A stretch of DNA of 64,000 nt, from the NCBI GenBank assembly GCA_037189845.1, contig JBBCIS010000008.1, positions 620,001-684,000 on the forward strand, in the 5' to 3' direction. Position numbers and translations under genes: made by a program. This document shows positions 1 to 9,326 of the stretch, one piece after another (position 1 is the stretch's first letter; each line of letters begins with the position of its first letter). The notes beneath the pieces were generated by a model that did no database searches, was not told the origin of the DNA, and saw only the letters and a program-made list of their open reading frames with translations. This DNA comes from JAMLHH01 sp037189845 (GTDB lineage: Bacteria; Bacteroidota; Bacteroidia; Chitinophagales; JADIYW01).

Positions 1-157
1 TTATCAATTTCTCAAAAACAACACACTAACAGGCAATAATTATTAATAAATATTGTCCTGAAATACACATTGTATAAACTTTATTATAAAAAATTGATTT
101 CTCAATAAAATTAACAGCTACTTGCTATAAATAGTGCCCGGTTTTTAATTCAGGATC

Positions 158-904
158 TCATCCGGGTCTTTCGATAAAAGCTGCTGCTCCCTGAGGATTC
201 ATTTTAAGAAAATTATTGATAATATTATCCCTCTCTCTCTCCCCTATTTGTTGTAAGGTTTTGATGATCACTCCTTCTTTTTTTATCTGTACGGCAGTTT
301 GCAGCATCCTGGTTTGACGGCTAACAGAAAAGCTGAGAAAAATATCTTTCAGCAATTCTGCATTACGGATAAATTCTGAACATTTAATCAAATCGCTTTC
401 TTTCTGAATAGCATCTATCAATTCTGTCAATCTCCTGCGCTCTACTACCTCTATAAAAGAGGCCACTACAAAATGCTGTTCCTTTTTCATTAGATATTCT
501 GTCACTTTCTGCACCGTAGATATCGGCATTTCATTGACAATCCTGTATGATTTTGCAGGAATAATATTTTCTGCTACTTCTCCCAGAAATGGAATAGATA
601 AGTGTTTTGCAATACCGACCAAATCCTTTGTTTCCACATGATAACAGATATTTGCCGTGATATACGCCCCGAGTACCTGCTCCGAAATTTTTGCATTCAT
701 GTAATTGGGAAAATATTTCACCACTTTGGCCACCCGGATCCAATGCTCTGCCTGGTCACTGAAAAGAGCATCCTGAATTCCATCATTCAGTTCACTGAGC
801 TCTTCTACTTCTAATCTTTCCAGAAAGGAATACTTAGACGGGTTGACTTTCAGAACTCTGATGATTTTCTGAATCAATATGGATTTTTCACTGATATCAT
901 TCAT
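158..904 (-). CDS. Hypothetical helical cytosolic protein, 248 aa
   Basis: I do not recognise this protein. It has no signal peptide and no membrane segment. It is rich in alternating Leu/Ile/Val and Lys/Glu, which suggests an all-helical fold, perhaps helical hairpin repeats loosely like the MgtE N-terminal or FliG-type repeats; that resemblance is only an impression. It ends in the unusual Gly/Pro-containing tail AAFIERPG. It stands alone, with about 50 bp separating it from the secreted-protein gene upstream on the same strand. The ATG start follows an AT-rich stretch and no better upstream start is visible. The reading frame and composition look like a real gene; the function is unknown. 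Confidence 0.75.
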   Translation of the reverse strand: MNDISEKSILIQKIIRVLKVNPSKYSFLERLEVEELSELNDGIQDALFSDQAEHWIRVAKVVKYFPNYMNAKISEQVLGAYITANICYHVETKDLVGIAKHLSIPFLGEVAENIIPAKSYRIVNEMPISTVQKVTEYLMKKEQHFVVASFIEVVERRRLTELIDAIQKESDLIKCSEFIRNAELLKDIFLSFSVSRQTRMLQTAVQIKKEGVIIKTLQQIGERERDNIINNFLKMNPQGAAAFIERPG

Positions 905-954
905 ACCTACACAAATAATTTTTTCAAACTATTAAATTAAACTAAAGTAAGATA

Positions 955-1527
955 CTATTCTACTAAAAATTTATTTTTCAATTGCCAGTAACTTCCTTTT
1001 TCAAACTCAAACAAATAAGCATTACCAGCTCTAATAGAACCATTTCCAACTTTGACTAAAGCTACCACGACTGCAAAATTATCTTGTATTTTAATTTCTG
1101 TAAACTCAACTCTGACCAATACTATATATTCATATTTGTAATTAGTCATCTCAAACAGATTAAAGTTATATTCTCCATACTGAGACCAATCGCACAATCT
1201 GACCACCGAGTTGGTGTTTAATTTCCCTTGGTCTATATCTGCTACTTTACATTTTAAATCAAATTTTTCATCTCTTATCTTGTAATTCAATCCATTTACC
1301 CTCCCATCATCCAGCAAACGCAAAAGATATGAATCCTGCAGACATCTCCTGTTTTTCAGCACCAATGTATATAAAGTTGACTTGTGAATTGATCTGGAAA
1401 TTTCACTGTTCGATACATCATTATGAATATTTTTTAAAACTGCATCATAAAGAACCTTTTCATCGTTTGCCCATAAAAAGCTCACAAAGCAAAAAGAAAA
1501 AACAGTTAACAATAATCTCATTTTCAT
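955..1527 (-). CDS. Secreted protein of unknown function, 190 aa
   Basis: The N-terminus is a classical Sec signal peptide: basic start (MKMR), hydrophobic core LLLTVFSFCFVSFLW, and an Ala at about residue 20 as the likely cleavage site. The mature part has two Cys (near residues 57 and 93) and a beta-rich C-terminal half with strands such as YEYIVLVRVEF and NFAVVVALVKV. No lipobox and no later membrane segment are present, so a periplasmic or secreted location is inferred. I recognise no family. It lies between the PepSY gene and the 248-aa hypothetical gene, all on the minus strand. Confidence 0.7.
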   Translation of the reverse strand: MKMRLLLTVFSFCFVSFLWANDEKVLYDAVLKNIHNDVSNSEISRSIHKSTLYTLVLKNRRCLQDSYLLRLLDDGRVNGLNYKIRDEKFDLKCKVADIDQGKLNTNSVVRLCDWSQYGEYNFNLFEMTNYKYEYIVLVRVEFTEIKIQDNFAVVVALVKVGNGSIRAGNAYLFEFEKGSYWQLKNKFLVE

Positions 1528-1621
1528 CTATTAAGATATTAAAATAAACAGTTTATAAACCGACTAAATGCATCCATTTAATTCATAATGTTTCAAACTA
1601 TAAAATATTGTTCTTCCTAAT

Positions 1622-2797
1622 TTACTTTGCTCCTTTTCCCCACCAAACCAAAAATCCCGTTATGGGAAGGCTTGCACATATTAAGCTGATAAAAAACGCC
1701 AGTAGTTTTCCCGGAAGTCCCCAAACAGCACCTGTATGAATATCATAATTAAGCATAGAAAGCTTATCTGCCATATTTGATTCTCTGTAACGATCTCCTT
1801 TTTGACGCAATGGCTGCATGGTATATTGGTCAAAAAAATAGTCATTCTGATCATAATATTTTCCGTACAGATTAAAGACTGCAATTTCTATCGGGTCATC
1901 TTTATCACTAATTTCGGGAGATATATACATACCACCTTTCACCTCACCTATCTCTCTCATTACAAAATACCAGGCTTTATCGATATTATCCGATACATTA
2001 AATCCTTCATAGTATCCGGATTCATCCGAATGCGGATGGCTATGCTCGGAAAATGTTTCTCCGCCGGAAGTAACAAAATAAAATCCTTTTTGAAACCATT
2101 GGAAACTCCACACTAAACCCGTGATGGCAATGACAAGTGCCAAAATAAAGCTGTAAAAACCTAAAACATTATGAAGATCATAGTTAACCCGTTTGAAACT
2201 TGCATTAAACTTTATTTTAAATGCCTGATTCAAATGACTTTTTTTCCACTTTTTAGGCCACCACATGACCAAGCCACTAATCACCATTAAAATGAAAATT
2301 AATGTGCAGACTCCCACAATCGGGCGGCCAATATTGTAAGGCAACCAAAGAGCCCTATGGCCATCAATGATAAATTTAAAGAAATCAAAATTTTCACCCC
2401 AGGTATGATGCTTCAGTACTTGTGCATCATAAGGATTCAGAAAAACGACAGAGAAGCTGTGCTTACCGTTTTCCATCCCTTCAAAACCCACTGCAGCTGC
2501 TTCATTTTTTGGAGCATAAGTAAGTCCGGTTGGCTTTTTATCGGGAAATATTTCTTTAGCAGCAGCAACAATTTTTGATGGTGGAACAAAGGCGGCATTG
2601 CGTACCTCTACAAACCTCCATGGTTCAAAATAATCTTTTATCTCTTTCTGGAAAACATAAATACACCCTGTAAAACTTACTATAAATACTACTATACCAG
2701 TTACAAGTCCCAACCAAAGATGCAACCAATCGTTGATACGGCGGAACAGACTTTTTTTCAGGAGTACTTTCTTTCGCTGAGGAGTATTTTTCTCCAT
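1622..2797 (-). CDS. PepSY-associated TM protein (iron-regulated membrane protein), 391 aa
   Basis: Inner-membrane protein of the PepSY_TM type. It has a basic N-terminus, then the helix WLHLWLGLVTGIVVFIVSFT with the conserved His/Trp start at about residues 24-50. Further helices lie near residues 155-176 (VGVCTLIFILMVISG, followed by WWPKKWKK), near 205-235 (HNVLGFYSFILALVIAITG) and at the C-terminus (LLAFFISLICASLPITGFL, ending in VWWGKGAK). A periplasmic PepSY-like region lies between helices 1 and 2. Such proteins accompany TonB-dependent siderophore receptors and are thought to act in ferric-siderophore reduction or processing; that role is inferred from context. The gene follows the DUF4374 and TonB receptor genes on the same strand, with a hairpin terminator between it and the DUF4374 gene, so its expression may be attenuated relative to them. 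Confidence 0.88.
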   Translation of the reverse strand: MEKNTPQRKKVLLKKSLFRRINDWLHLWLGLVTGIVVFIVSFTGCIYVFQKEIKDYFEPWRFVEVRNAAFVPPSKIVAAAKEIFPDKKPTGLTYAPKNEAAAVGFEGMENGKHSFSVVFLNPYDAQVLKHHTWGENFDFFKFIIDGHRALWLPYNIGRPIVGVCTLIFILMVISGLVMWWPKKWKKSHLNQAFKIKFNASFKRVNYDLHNVLGFYSFILALVIAITGLVWSFQWFQKGFYFVTSGGETFSEHSHPHSDESGYYEGFNVSDNIDKAWYFVMREIGEVKGGMYISPEISDKDDPIEIAVFNLYGKYYDQNDYFFDQYTMQPLRQKGDRYRESNMADKLSMLNYDIHTGAVWGLPGKLLAFFISLICASLPITGFLVWWGKGAK

Positions 2798-2812
2798 CTC
2801 TTTAAATTAAAA

Positions 2813-2838
2813 ACAGCTTAGCAAAAACACTAAGCTGT
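2813..2838 (-). terminator. Intrinsic terminator between DUF4374 and PepSY genes
   Basis: A perfect 9-bp inverted repeat, ACAGCTTAG and CTAAGCTGT, with an 8-nt loop. On the minus strand it is followed directly by five T residues and further A/T. It sits 23 bp beyond the DUF4374 stop codon and just ahead of the PepSY gene, so it could end or weaken transcription inside the cluster. Confidence 0.7.
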
Positions 2839-2861
2839 CTGATGATTAAAATAAAATAATT

Positions 2862-4076
2862 TTAGTATTTGAAAACACCTGCTACAAAACTGGACTGTGC
2901 CTGAGCACCTCTTGTTGCAGTAAGTGCTTTCAGGTCGGCTTTGTATATATAGATGTTTGTTCCATCATTTACAGGTAGGTAAGCATTATCTCCATCGATC
3001 AATACAGCCAATCTTCTTGCATCTCCATTATGGGCAGGAATACCGCCAATGTAGTTGATGGATTTACTGTTAAAATTCACAACTGCAGCTTTTAGCGAAC
3101 CGTCAGTCCAGGCAGCTTGTGAACTTCTCTCTGTTGCATTGATTTTTGCAAATGCATTACCACCACTTATATATCTGGCATGAGTAAGGATCTCTCCGTC
3201 AGTCATTTCCCAGAAATATTCTGTATCGAAAGTAGATGTTCCATTAGCAATTTTAAGTACACCAGCAGGTTTTGTAGATTTGGAATATCCATTTGCCGGA
3301 TTAGAAGTAGAAATAGCATATACGTTGCCACTCTCATCTTTCACAAGACCACCTTTTACATTAAATCCGCCTACCGGACCAACACGACTGTCTGTGATAA
3401 CTTTCTGAAACTCTAATCCAGGATAAGAATAAACCGCAATTTCTGCCTGATCTGTATTAGGTGAAGTATAGTTAATCGGATCAATGTAATAATAACTCAA
3501 AAATACTTTGTCGCCTACTACAGCAAGGCCTGTAAACTCAAGACCGACATCAGTTGCAGAAGTAATATCCGATACGGGATTGCTTACACTTTTTGCTACG
3601 GTAATGGTATTTTTAGCGATCTGATAAAAGCTGATAACATTAGAAGTACGGTCAACAGAAACACCTAAAAGGTTATTTTCATCTGCTTCTACCAGATCCG
3701 AAATTGCTTTTGGAAAAGTTGAGCTTCCCACTTCTTTTAGATTGGATTTAGCATCCTGTTGTATTGCTGTAACTTTGACATCATCCAGACCACCGATTGC
3801 ATAGATAGTGTTGTTGATTTTGGTATAATCAAAATATCCAACCTGCTCTGTGCCCTGCCCTTTTGCATTCAATGCAGTGGTCATAATATCTGCAAAAGGT
3901 ACTGTGTAATAAGAATAATCAAAACCAGATGCCGGTGCATAAGCCATTGTTACGATATATGGTTTTTCTACAGGTATTTCATCTACCGGATTCTCGCTTT
4001 TTTTGCAAGAAAATGTTGCAATTGCACTGAATAGGGCAACAGTTGCCCAGGAAGAAATTTTTTTAATTTTTAACAT
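2862..4076 (-). CDS. DUF4374 lipoprotein, 404 aa
   Basis: Lipoprotein signal peptide with lipobox ATFSC, Cys at about residue 24, followed by KKSENPVDE. The mature protein is a repetitive beta-rich sequence with short motifs such as GGLDDVKV and DGTNIYIYKAD, consistent with a seven-bladed-propeller-like DUF4374 domain. DUF4374 proteins are regularly encoded between a TonB-dependent receptor and a PepSY membrane protein in Bacteroidota. They probably sit at the outer membrane and help receptor-mediated uptake, but their biochemical role is not established. The gene starts about 30 bp after the receptor stop codon, so co-transcription with the receptor is likely. The family call rests on my reading of sequence and gene order. 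Confidence 0.85.
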   Translation of the reverse strand: MLKIKKISSWATVALFSAIATFSCKKSENPVDEIPVEKPYIVTMAYAPASGFDYSYYTVPFADIMTTALNAKGQGTEQVGYFDYTKINNTIYAIGGLDDVKVTAIQQDAKSNLKEVGSSTFPKAISDLVEADENNLLGVSVDRTSNVISFYQIAKNTITVAKSVSNPVSDITSATDVGLEFTGLAVVGDKVFLSYYYIDPINYTSPNTDQAEIAVYSYPGLEFQKVITDSRVGPVGGFNVKGGLVKDESGNVYAISTSNPANGYSKSTKPAGVLKIANGTSTFDTEYFWEMTDGEILTHARYISGGNAFAKINATERSSQAAWTDGSLKAAVVNFNSKSINYIGGIPAHNGDARRLAVLIDGDNAYLPVNDGTNIYIYKADLKALTATRGAQAQSSFVAGVFKY

Positions 4077-4109
4077 AATGTTAAGTTGTTTAACTGGTGA
4101 AAAATATTT

Positions 4110-6269
4110 TTAAAGCGTGTATCTAAGTTTTACAAAGAAAGACCGCCCAGGCTTTTGGAGGTAAAATTTGTCATAGAGCTTTTGGTTGCCGACATTTAAG
4201 CATTCTAAGCTAATGTTGTATTTACCATTTTTAACGGTATAAACGGCTTCAATATCATGAGAAGATTGCTTTGGAATAACTTTTTTAGTGTTCTTATCTC
4301 CTAATTCTGACCAGGTTAGAAAATACTCATCCACAAAATTGAAAATATAATTAATACCTAGTGTACTTTCTTTCAATCCTACATTTTTAAAGTTAAATCC
4401 TACAGTAGTGTTTCCAAAAAGGAAAGGAATATTAGGTATTCTAAATCCTTTTTGATAATTCGTCTGGCGACCACCATTCGTGGTAGAGTTCACGTATATA
4501 AAGTCAGACTGATCAGTAATATTCTGATAAGTAATATTTGCATTGATATGGAAAAGATTATTCCACTTATAACCGATATTACCTTCCACTCCGAGTGTTC
4601 TGGCATCACTGATATTTCCATAATGTGTAATCGGACTTGCTATCGTAGCAACTCTGTAAATAAGATCCCGGGCATTTCGGAAGATAAAGCTGCTTCCAAA
4701 TGATAATTTATTCTTTTTCCATACAGGTAAATCATACAGAAAAGTAAAATTGAAGTTGTGGCTTCTTTCCGGATTCAAATCTATGTTGGCAGTAATAAAT
4801 AACCCGTCTCCAAAAATTTCATCCGGCAATGGCATCCGGACAGAAGATTCATAAGAAACTTTCAGCTGAAAACCTTCCAAAGGAAAAATAGTAGAAGCTA
4901 CACCATATCCAACATTCGTTTTATTGGATTTATAGACATCAGTACGCTGTGTAGGCAATGCAAAATCAACAAGCTTATCACCTTTTGCCTGCAATGAATA
5001 AAACTTACCAAAGAACGAAGTCTTCCAAATTTTAAAAAAATTGGCGTTATAGCCCAATCCTACAGTTCCTTTTGATAAGGCTTTAGGAAAATTATTTTCA
5101 ACTTTATTTGGATTAAACTTATCATAAACATTTCTATGATAGTTGATGAACTGGTAATTTGCACTTAAAGAATGATTGGTATTAATTCTATACCCAAGAT
5201 TGACACCTAAGTTCAATACTTTATTATTATAAGTGGAATAGTTTCTGGACAGCTCTCCGAGATTAGAACCTGTATCCACAGTAGTTTCGCCTAACCAATT
5301 GTATGTTACTCCCTGCAAGCTATCGATAATATTTGAGCGCTGGGCATTGTAAGAAACATACGAACTGATGTCAAGACCATCCGTAAAAATATCCTTCTTA
5401 ATATATTTCACTGAGCCGGCTATGTTCTTGCTATTACGAATAATACCGCCATACACAGTACTCATTGTGTTGCCGTGCTGTACCTGCTGGTCATCTGCTG
5501 AAGCTATCACTCCAAATAATAACTGATCGGCATATCGCTTAAACATCACACCTGTTTCCAGCTGGATATTACCGGAATAATAGCGGTCGTGAAAACGACG
5601 TACATTCTCATATTTTTCAATCATATTATTCCGAACAATGGGTACATAGACTTTATAATTGTTCTTAGAATAATTGTAGTTAGCGCTTCCCCGAAGTACC
5701 CACCCGCTTTCAGGCTTATACACCGACCCGTTAACTGATGCCCGGTGGGTATTAAACGAGCCGAAGCTATAAGACAAATCAAGATGATTTTTTTTCTTAT
5801 TAGTTATTATATTGATTACACCACCTAAAGCATCAGTTCCCAATTCAACAGGAACGACACCTTTATAAATATCTATTCTATCAATGGAATTAACAGAAAT
5901 GTTATTAAGATTGAACGAAGAGCCATACTGATCTATTGGAATTCCGTCCAAAAATATTTTGACATTCTGTCCTGAAAAACCATTGAGTGTCAGATTAAAA
6001 TCAGACCCCATACCTCCGCTCTGCATTACCCGTATACCAGGGACTTTATCTAAAATAGACTTGGCATCGGCTACCTTGTTCTTTAAATCATTCGTAGTAA
6101 TACTTGTTACAGTAAAAGGCTGTTCTAAAATTTTCCTGAATACCGACTTTACAGTAACCGTAGAAGTATCAAGAGGAACGACTTTACTACTATCTACTTC
6201 CTGAGCTTTAACAACAGGAATACAGACAATTATAAATAAATAAAAAAGTATTACTTTGTGTATATCCAT
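4110..6269 (-). CDS. TonB-dependent outer-membrane receptor, 719 aa
   Basis: Outer-membrane receptor that moves a ligand, most likely a ferric siderophore, into the periplasm using TonB energy. A signal peptide (MDIHKVILFYLFIIVCIPV, ending VKAQ) is followed by a short stretch containing TVTVKS, a plausible TonB box. The plug domain has the hallmark segments LDKVPGIRV, LDGIPIDQYG and LGGVINIIT, and a long series of aromatic-ended beta strands forms the barrel, ending FFVKLRYTL. I chose the ATG at 6269 rather than the in-frame ATG at 6296: it gives a normal signal peptide, and a perfect TAnnTTTG promoter element covers 6294-6301, which would place the longer start inside the promoter. No carboxypeptidase-like N-terminal extension is present, so it is not SusC-like. 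DUF4374 and PepSY genes follow, as in iron-uptake loci. Confidence 0.92.
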   Translation of the reverse strand: MDIHKVILFYLFIIVCIPVVKAQEVDSSKVVPLDTSTVTVKSVFRKILEQPFTVTSITTNDLKNKVADAKSILDKVPGIRVMQSGGMGSDFNLTLNGFSGQNVKIFLDGIPIDQYGSSFNLNNISVNSIDRIDIYKGVVPVELGTDALGGVINIITNKKKNHLDLSYSFGSFNTHRASVNGSVYKPESGWVLRGSANYNYSKNNYKVYVPIVRNNMIEKYENVRRFHDRYYSGNIQLETGVMFKRYADQLLFGVIASADDQQVQHGNTMSTVYGGIIRNSKNIAGSVKYIKKDIFTDGLDISSYVSYNAQRSNIIDSLQGVTYNWLGETTVDTGSNLGELSRNYSTYNNKVLNLGVNLGYRINTNHSLSANYQFINYHRNVYDKFNPNKVENNFPKALSKGTVGLGYNANFFKIWKTSFFGKFYSLQAKGDKLVDFALPTQRTDVYKSNKTNVGYGVASTIFPLEGFQLKVSYESSVRMPLPDEIFGDGLFITANIDLNPERSHNFNFTFLYDLPVWKKNKLSFGSSFIFRNARDLIYRVATIASPITHYGNISDARTLGVEGNIGYKWNNLFHINANITYQNITDQSDFIYVNSTTNGGRQTNYQKGFRIPNIPFLFGNTTVGFNFKNVGLKESTLGINYIFNFVDEYFLTWSELGDKNTKKVIPKQSSHDIEAVYTVKNGKYNISLECLNVGNQKLYDKFYLQKPGRSFFVKLRYTL

Positions 6270-6293
6270 TTTTAGGTTATTACAAAACCAGCG

Positions 6294-6301
6294 CAAAAGT
6301 A
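6294..6301 (-). promoter_or_regulatory. Bacteroidota -7 element for the TonB receptor operon
   Basis: TACTTTTG on the minus strand fits TAnnTTTG exactly and lies 24 bp upstream of the ATG at 6269. No convincing TTTG -33 element is seen at normal spacing. It excludes the longer in-frame start at 6296. I saw no clear Fur box, although the surrounding run is AT-rich. Confidence 0.5.
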
Positions 6302-6454
6302 ACTATTATTATTCTATTTATAATCAATCTAAACAAAATTGAATTGTCTTTTATAGAATGTCTTACAGTATTATCATTAGCAATTAATTATCTCAAAATG
6401 GCATGAAAATTTTGATTTCATTTTAACCAAATGGAATTTAATATTACTATCAAC

Positions 6455-7384
6455 CTATTTTGTAATCCTATAACACTTATGAATAGCCTTATTCCTGAAA
6501 TCCTCAGGGACAGATTGCTTCGAAACATCTTTAACATTAATACCTTTCAAAGCCTCTACATCCATTTCGAAGCCTCTGAAATTATTACTAAAATATAAAA
6601 CACCCTCTGGTTTTAGCGCTTGTAATGTTCTTTTGATTAACTGCACGTGATCCTGTTGAATATCCAGAATATCTTTCATCTTCTTACTATTGGAAAAGGT
6701 AGGCGGATCCAGAATGATGATGTCATAATACTCTTTTAGAGGCCCCGGAAGCCACTGCAAAATATCCTCCCGAAGATATCGATAGCTGCTTTCATCGGTA
6801 AAGCCATTTTTCTCCATGTTTTTCTGAGCCCAGTTGAGATAGGTATGCGACATATCTACAGTATCCACCCGCACTGCTCCACCCATAGCAGCCTGTACGG
6901 AAAACCCTCCTGTATATGAAAAAAGATTCAATACTCTTTTTCCCTGAGCTTCTGCCCTCACCCAAGCTCTGGTATTTCTGTGATCGAGAAATAATCCTGT
7001 ATCGAGATAATCTGTAAAATTCACCCAGAGTTTCGCCCCGGATTCATCCACCCAGTCGCCAAAACTTTCGTAAGAGAATTTTTCGTACTGTTTAATACCT
7101 TTCTGACGTTCACGCAGTTTGAGAAATATATTGTCTATAGAGACTTCAAGAACGGATGCTATCACCTGCAAACTACCCATCAGCCACTCTGCATGTTCCT
7201 CTTCGTCCATTCCGTGTTTGGCCTTATATTCTGCTACATGCACATAATCGCCATAGATATCTACACACAAAGGATAAGATGGAATATCCAGATCATACAC
7301 CCGGTAACAGGAAATACCCTGACGTTTTGCCCATTTACGGAGATGCTTCAGATTTTTTCTGAGACGATTTTCGAATTCCTGCAT
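6455..7384 (-). CDS. Class I SAM-dependent rRNA methyltransferase, RlmK-like, 309 aa
   Basis: Resembles the C-terminal (RlmK) half of E. coli RlmKL, which makes m7G2069 in 23S rRNA. The start NRLRKNLKHLRKWA and the following CYRVYDLDIPSYPLCVDIY match the family's N-terminal region. The SAM-binding segment is NLFSYTGGFSVQAA at about residues 153-166, the acidic residue after strand 2 is VDMSHTYL (about 177-184), and the catalytic-site motif is DPPTFSNSKKM (about 226-236). It stands alone, without the THUMP/RlmL half that is fused to it in enterobacteria. Position-specific function in this organism is inferred from the family. It lies between the receptor operon and the AlbA_2 gene, all on the minus strand. 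Confidence 0.85.
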   Translation of the reverse strand: MQEFENRLRKNLKHLRKWAKRQGISCYRVYDLDIPSYPLCVDIYGDYVHVAEYKAKHGMDEEEHAEWLMGSLQVIASVLEVSIDNIFLKLRERQKGIKQYEKFSYESFGDWVDESGAKLWVNFTDYLDTGLFLDHRNTRAWVRAEAQGKRVLNLFSYTGGFSVQAAMGGAVRVDTVDMSHTYLNWAQKNMEKNGFTDESSYRYLREDILQWLPGPLKEYYDIIILDPPTFSNSKKMKDILDIQQDHVQLIKRTLQALKPEGVLYFSNNFRGFEMDVEALKGINVKDVSKQSVPEDFRNKAIHKCYRITK

Positions 7385-7416
7385 ATATTTAATTTCTTCG
7401 TGCTACTATCACTTCT

Positions 7417-9060
7417 TTATCTATAACTAATGATCTTCAAAAGATTTTCTCCCAGTGCAGTAGTTTTATACCGTTGCCTCGGATGTGTCGGAGTTTCAGG
7501 ATATTCCATTTCAATAAACTCTAATGCTAATAAAGGGTCTAAGTATTTTTCTCTATTTAAAGATTGGTTAGTCAATTGCATTTTATCAAATAAATCACCT
7601 CTCTTCATCCAAACCTTTAAATGTTGTAATACTTCTTGTACTCTATTATGAATTTCACTCTCCACAATAGCACTAACTCTGATAGCACCCCCGTCATGAA
7701 CTCCATCAGTAGCTCCGTTAGTAGCTCCGTTAGTAGCTCCGTTAATAAAAACAATTACATCATCTAAGTTATTAATAGCAAAAGGAATAACTTCATCATA
7801 ACTTGGAGTAATTTCTACTAACGGATGCGCAGGAATCGTAGCTAAAAAGTAAGTACTTTGAGTATCTGTTTCAAATACAGGTTTCGGTGAGCCATTCCTA
7901 TCCATCGCTCTGTATATGGTAGGAAATCCAGTCCCACGCCCCTCTGTAAGATCTAATTCTTTCAGAAAATCACCTATACGTCTGTTTCTGTAATCTCTGG
8001 CAACTATGCGCTGCTGACTTTGTAATATCTGAGCATCTACCGGAGGAACAGGTCCCGGATAGCTTAATATCTCTATTTTATCCTGCCACACCTGCACCTC
8101 TATCGGTTTTCCTATCTCATAGCTTTTGTGATAAACAGCATTGGACAAGGCTTCTTCTACTGCCTCGTATGGAAAATTATAAAAACGAATGGCTTCTGCC
8201 TGATGCGGAACTTTCTTTATATGTTCAGCAATGATATTCGTTTTCAGGAAGTTTAATGCACTACGTAATTGATGGTGCAGAGCTCCTTTAAAAATATGTT
8301 CGGTAAATTTAGACCCGCTGATATCCTGATGAATAATTAACTCTATCCATGTTCTTGAAAAGAATTTTTCGGGTTGTTTATTAAAAAACAGTAATCCAGC
8401 ATTTACAGGACGTAAATCTTCATCGGAACCTTTTGCAATCAGCATATTCCGGGTCAATTCTGCCATGGAGATATGCTTGCTTTCCTCCAATAAATCACTT
8501 CTCACTTCCTGCAAGAAAGCCTGTATCAAACCCAAATCCAAATCTTCTATAGTCGCCTGATGGTTAATACGGTCGTCAAAAGGAACTCTTGCAGTCAGCT
8601 CCATCAATCTTCTCAAATCCTCGCCTCTGGCTACAACACTTCTTGAGCCATGACGCACATAATGATGACGTTGTGAGTTTTTTCCTTGTGTACTCAATGC
8701 AGAATATGGTCGGTTGTCTCCTGCCGGGCACCAAAGCACCAAGATGTTTTTACCATTTAAGTCATAAGGCTGAATTATAGGAAAGTAATTGGGCTGTAAT
8801 TGATTGCTTAATCTGACCACTTCACCTTGTATAAGATCCAACTGTTCCTCTTGCAATCCATGAGCTGGTAAAACTGGCCGTCCTTTATTTTCCTCTATAC
8901 CGACAATGATATAACCTCCACCCCAATTATTGAGGTCGTTAGCAAAAGCACATAATGTATGTGATATCTCTTCAGGATTCCAACCACGTTTAAACTCTAA
9001 ACGTTCCCATTCTACTGCCTTACCATGTACCAGACTTTCTATATTGACAGGTAAACTCAT
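7417..9060 (-). CDS. AlbA_2 (Schlafen-like) DNA-binding protein with ATPase-like domain, 547 aa
   Basis: The N-terminal region, about residues 14-145, is an AlbA_2 putative nucleic-acid-binding domain (ESLVHGKAVEWERLEFKR at about 8-25, FANDLNNWGGGYIIVGIEEN at about 39-58). The middle contains an ATPase-like C-terminal domain of the same family with EEALSNAVYHKSYE (about residue 285) and GRGTGFPTIYRAM. A linker near residues 437-455 carries repeated Asn-Gly-Ala-Thr units, then a winged-helix-like tail with LTNQSLNREKYLDPLLALEFIE. Such proteins are described as predicted transcriptional regulators or helicase-related; no precise role is established. The gene is well spaced from its neighbours and has a proper ATG. 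Confidence 0.85.
   Translation of the reverse strand: MSLPVNIESLVHGKAVEWERLEFKRGWNPEEISHTLCAFANDLNNWGGGYIIVGIEENKGRPVLPAHGLQEEQLDLIQGEVVRLSNQLQPNYFPIIQPYDLNGKNILVLWCPAGDNRPYSALSTQGKNSQRHHYVRHGSRSVVARGEDLRRLMELTARVPFDDRINHQATIEDLDLGLIQAFLQEVRSDLLEESKHISMAELTRNMLIAKGSDEDLRPVNAGLLFFNKQPEKFFSRTWIELIIHQDISGSKFTEHIFKGALHHQLRSALNFLKTNIIAEHIKKVPHQAEAIRFYNFPYEAVEEALSNAVYHKSYEIGKPIEVQVWQDKIEILSYPGPVPPVDAQILQSQQRIVARDYRNRRIGDFLKELDLTEGRGTGFPTIYRAMDRNGSPKPVFETDTQSTYFLATIPAHPLVEITPSYDEVIPFAINNLDDVIVFINGATNGATNGATDGVHDGGAIRVSAIVESEIHNRVQEVLQHLKVWMKRGDLFDKMQLTNQSLNREKYLDPLLALEFIEMEYPETPTHPRQRYKTTALGENLLKIISYR
7708..7743. repeat. 12-bp tandem repeat, three perfect units, inside the AlbA_2 gene
   Basis: Three exact copies of AGTAGCTCCGTT (plus-strand reading). 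The unit is a multiple of three, so copy-number change would add or remove Asn-Gly-Ala-Thr without breaking the frame. It sits in the linker between the ATPase-like and winged-helix-like parts. Confidence 0.9.
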
Positions 9061-9186
9061 ATCCGGACAATTTTCATTTTGATATCCACCAAATTATTGA
9101 ATTTACCTATTATCATAGTTTTACGAAACTTACTTACTCTAATTCTGTTACCAATCCGACAAATTAAGCAAAATCAGGTAAGAAAC

Positions 9187-9214
9187 AGATAAAACAAGGC
9201 TGACTTGTTTATCT
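9187..9214. terminator. Hairpin with T-rich tract between AlbA_2 gene and tRNA cluster
   Basis: AGATAAAACAAG and CTTGTTTATCT pair over 11 bp with one bulged A and a 5-nt loop. On the plus strand the stem is followed by TTTTTATTTTTT, the form of an intrinsic terminator, yet no plus-strand gene is seen upstream of it. On the minus strand it lies downstream of the tRNA-Glu genes and could end their transcript without a T run. Direction is unresolved. Confidence 0.4.
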
Positions 9215-9326
9215 TTTTATTTTTTAAGCCCTCAAATAAAAATGCTGAAATATGACTCAAAAAAATCTACCCACACAAGATGAGAAAGTCTGAAAAAATG
9301 AAACGGAAGGAATATTGGTTTCGGAG

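Noticed and set aside
1..157. AT-rich left edge
   Set aside because: No gene, terminator or promoter I could support.
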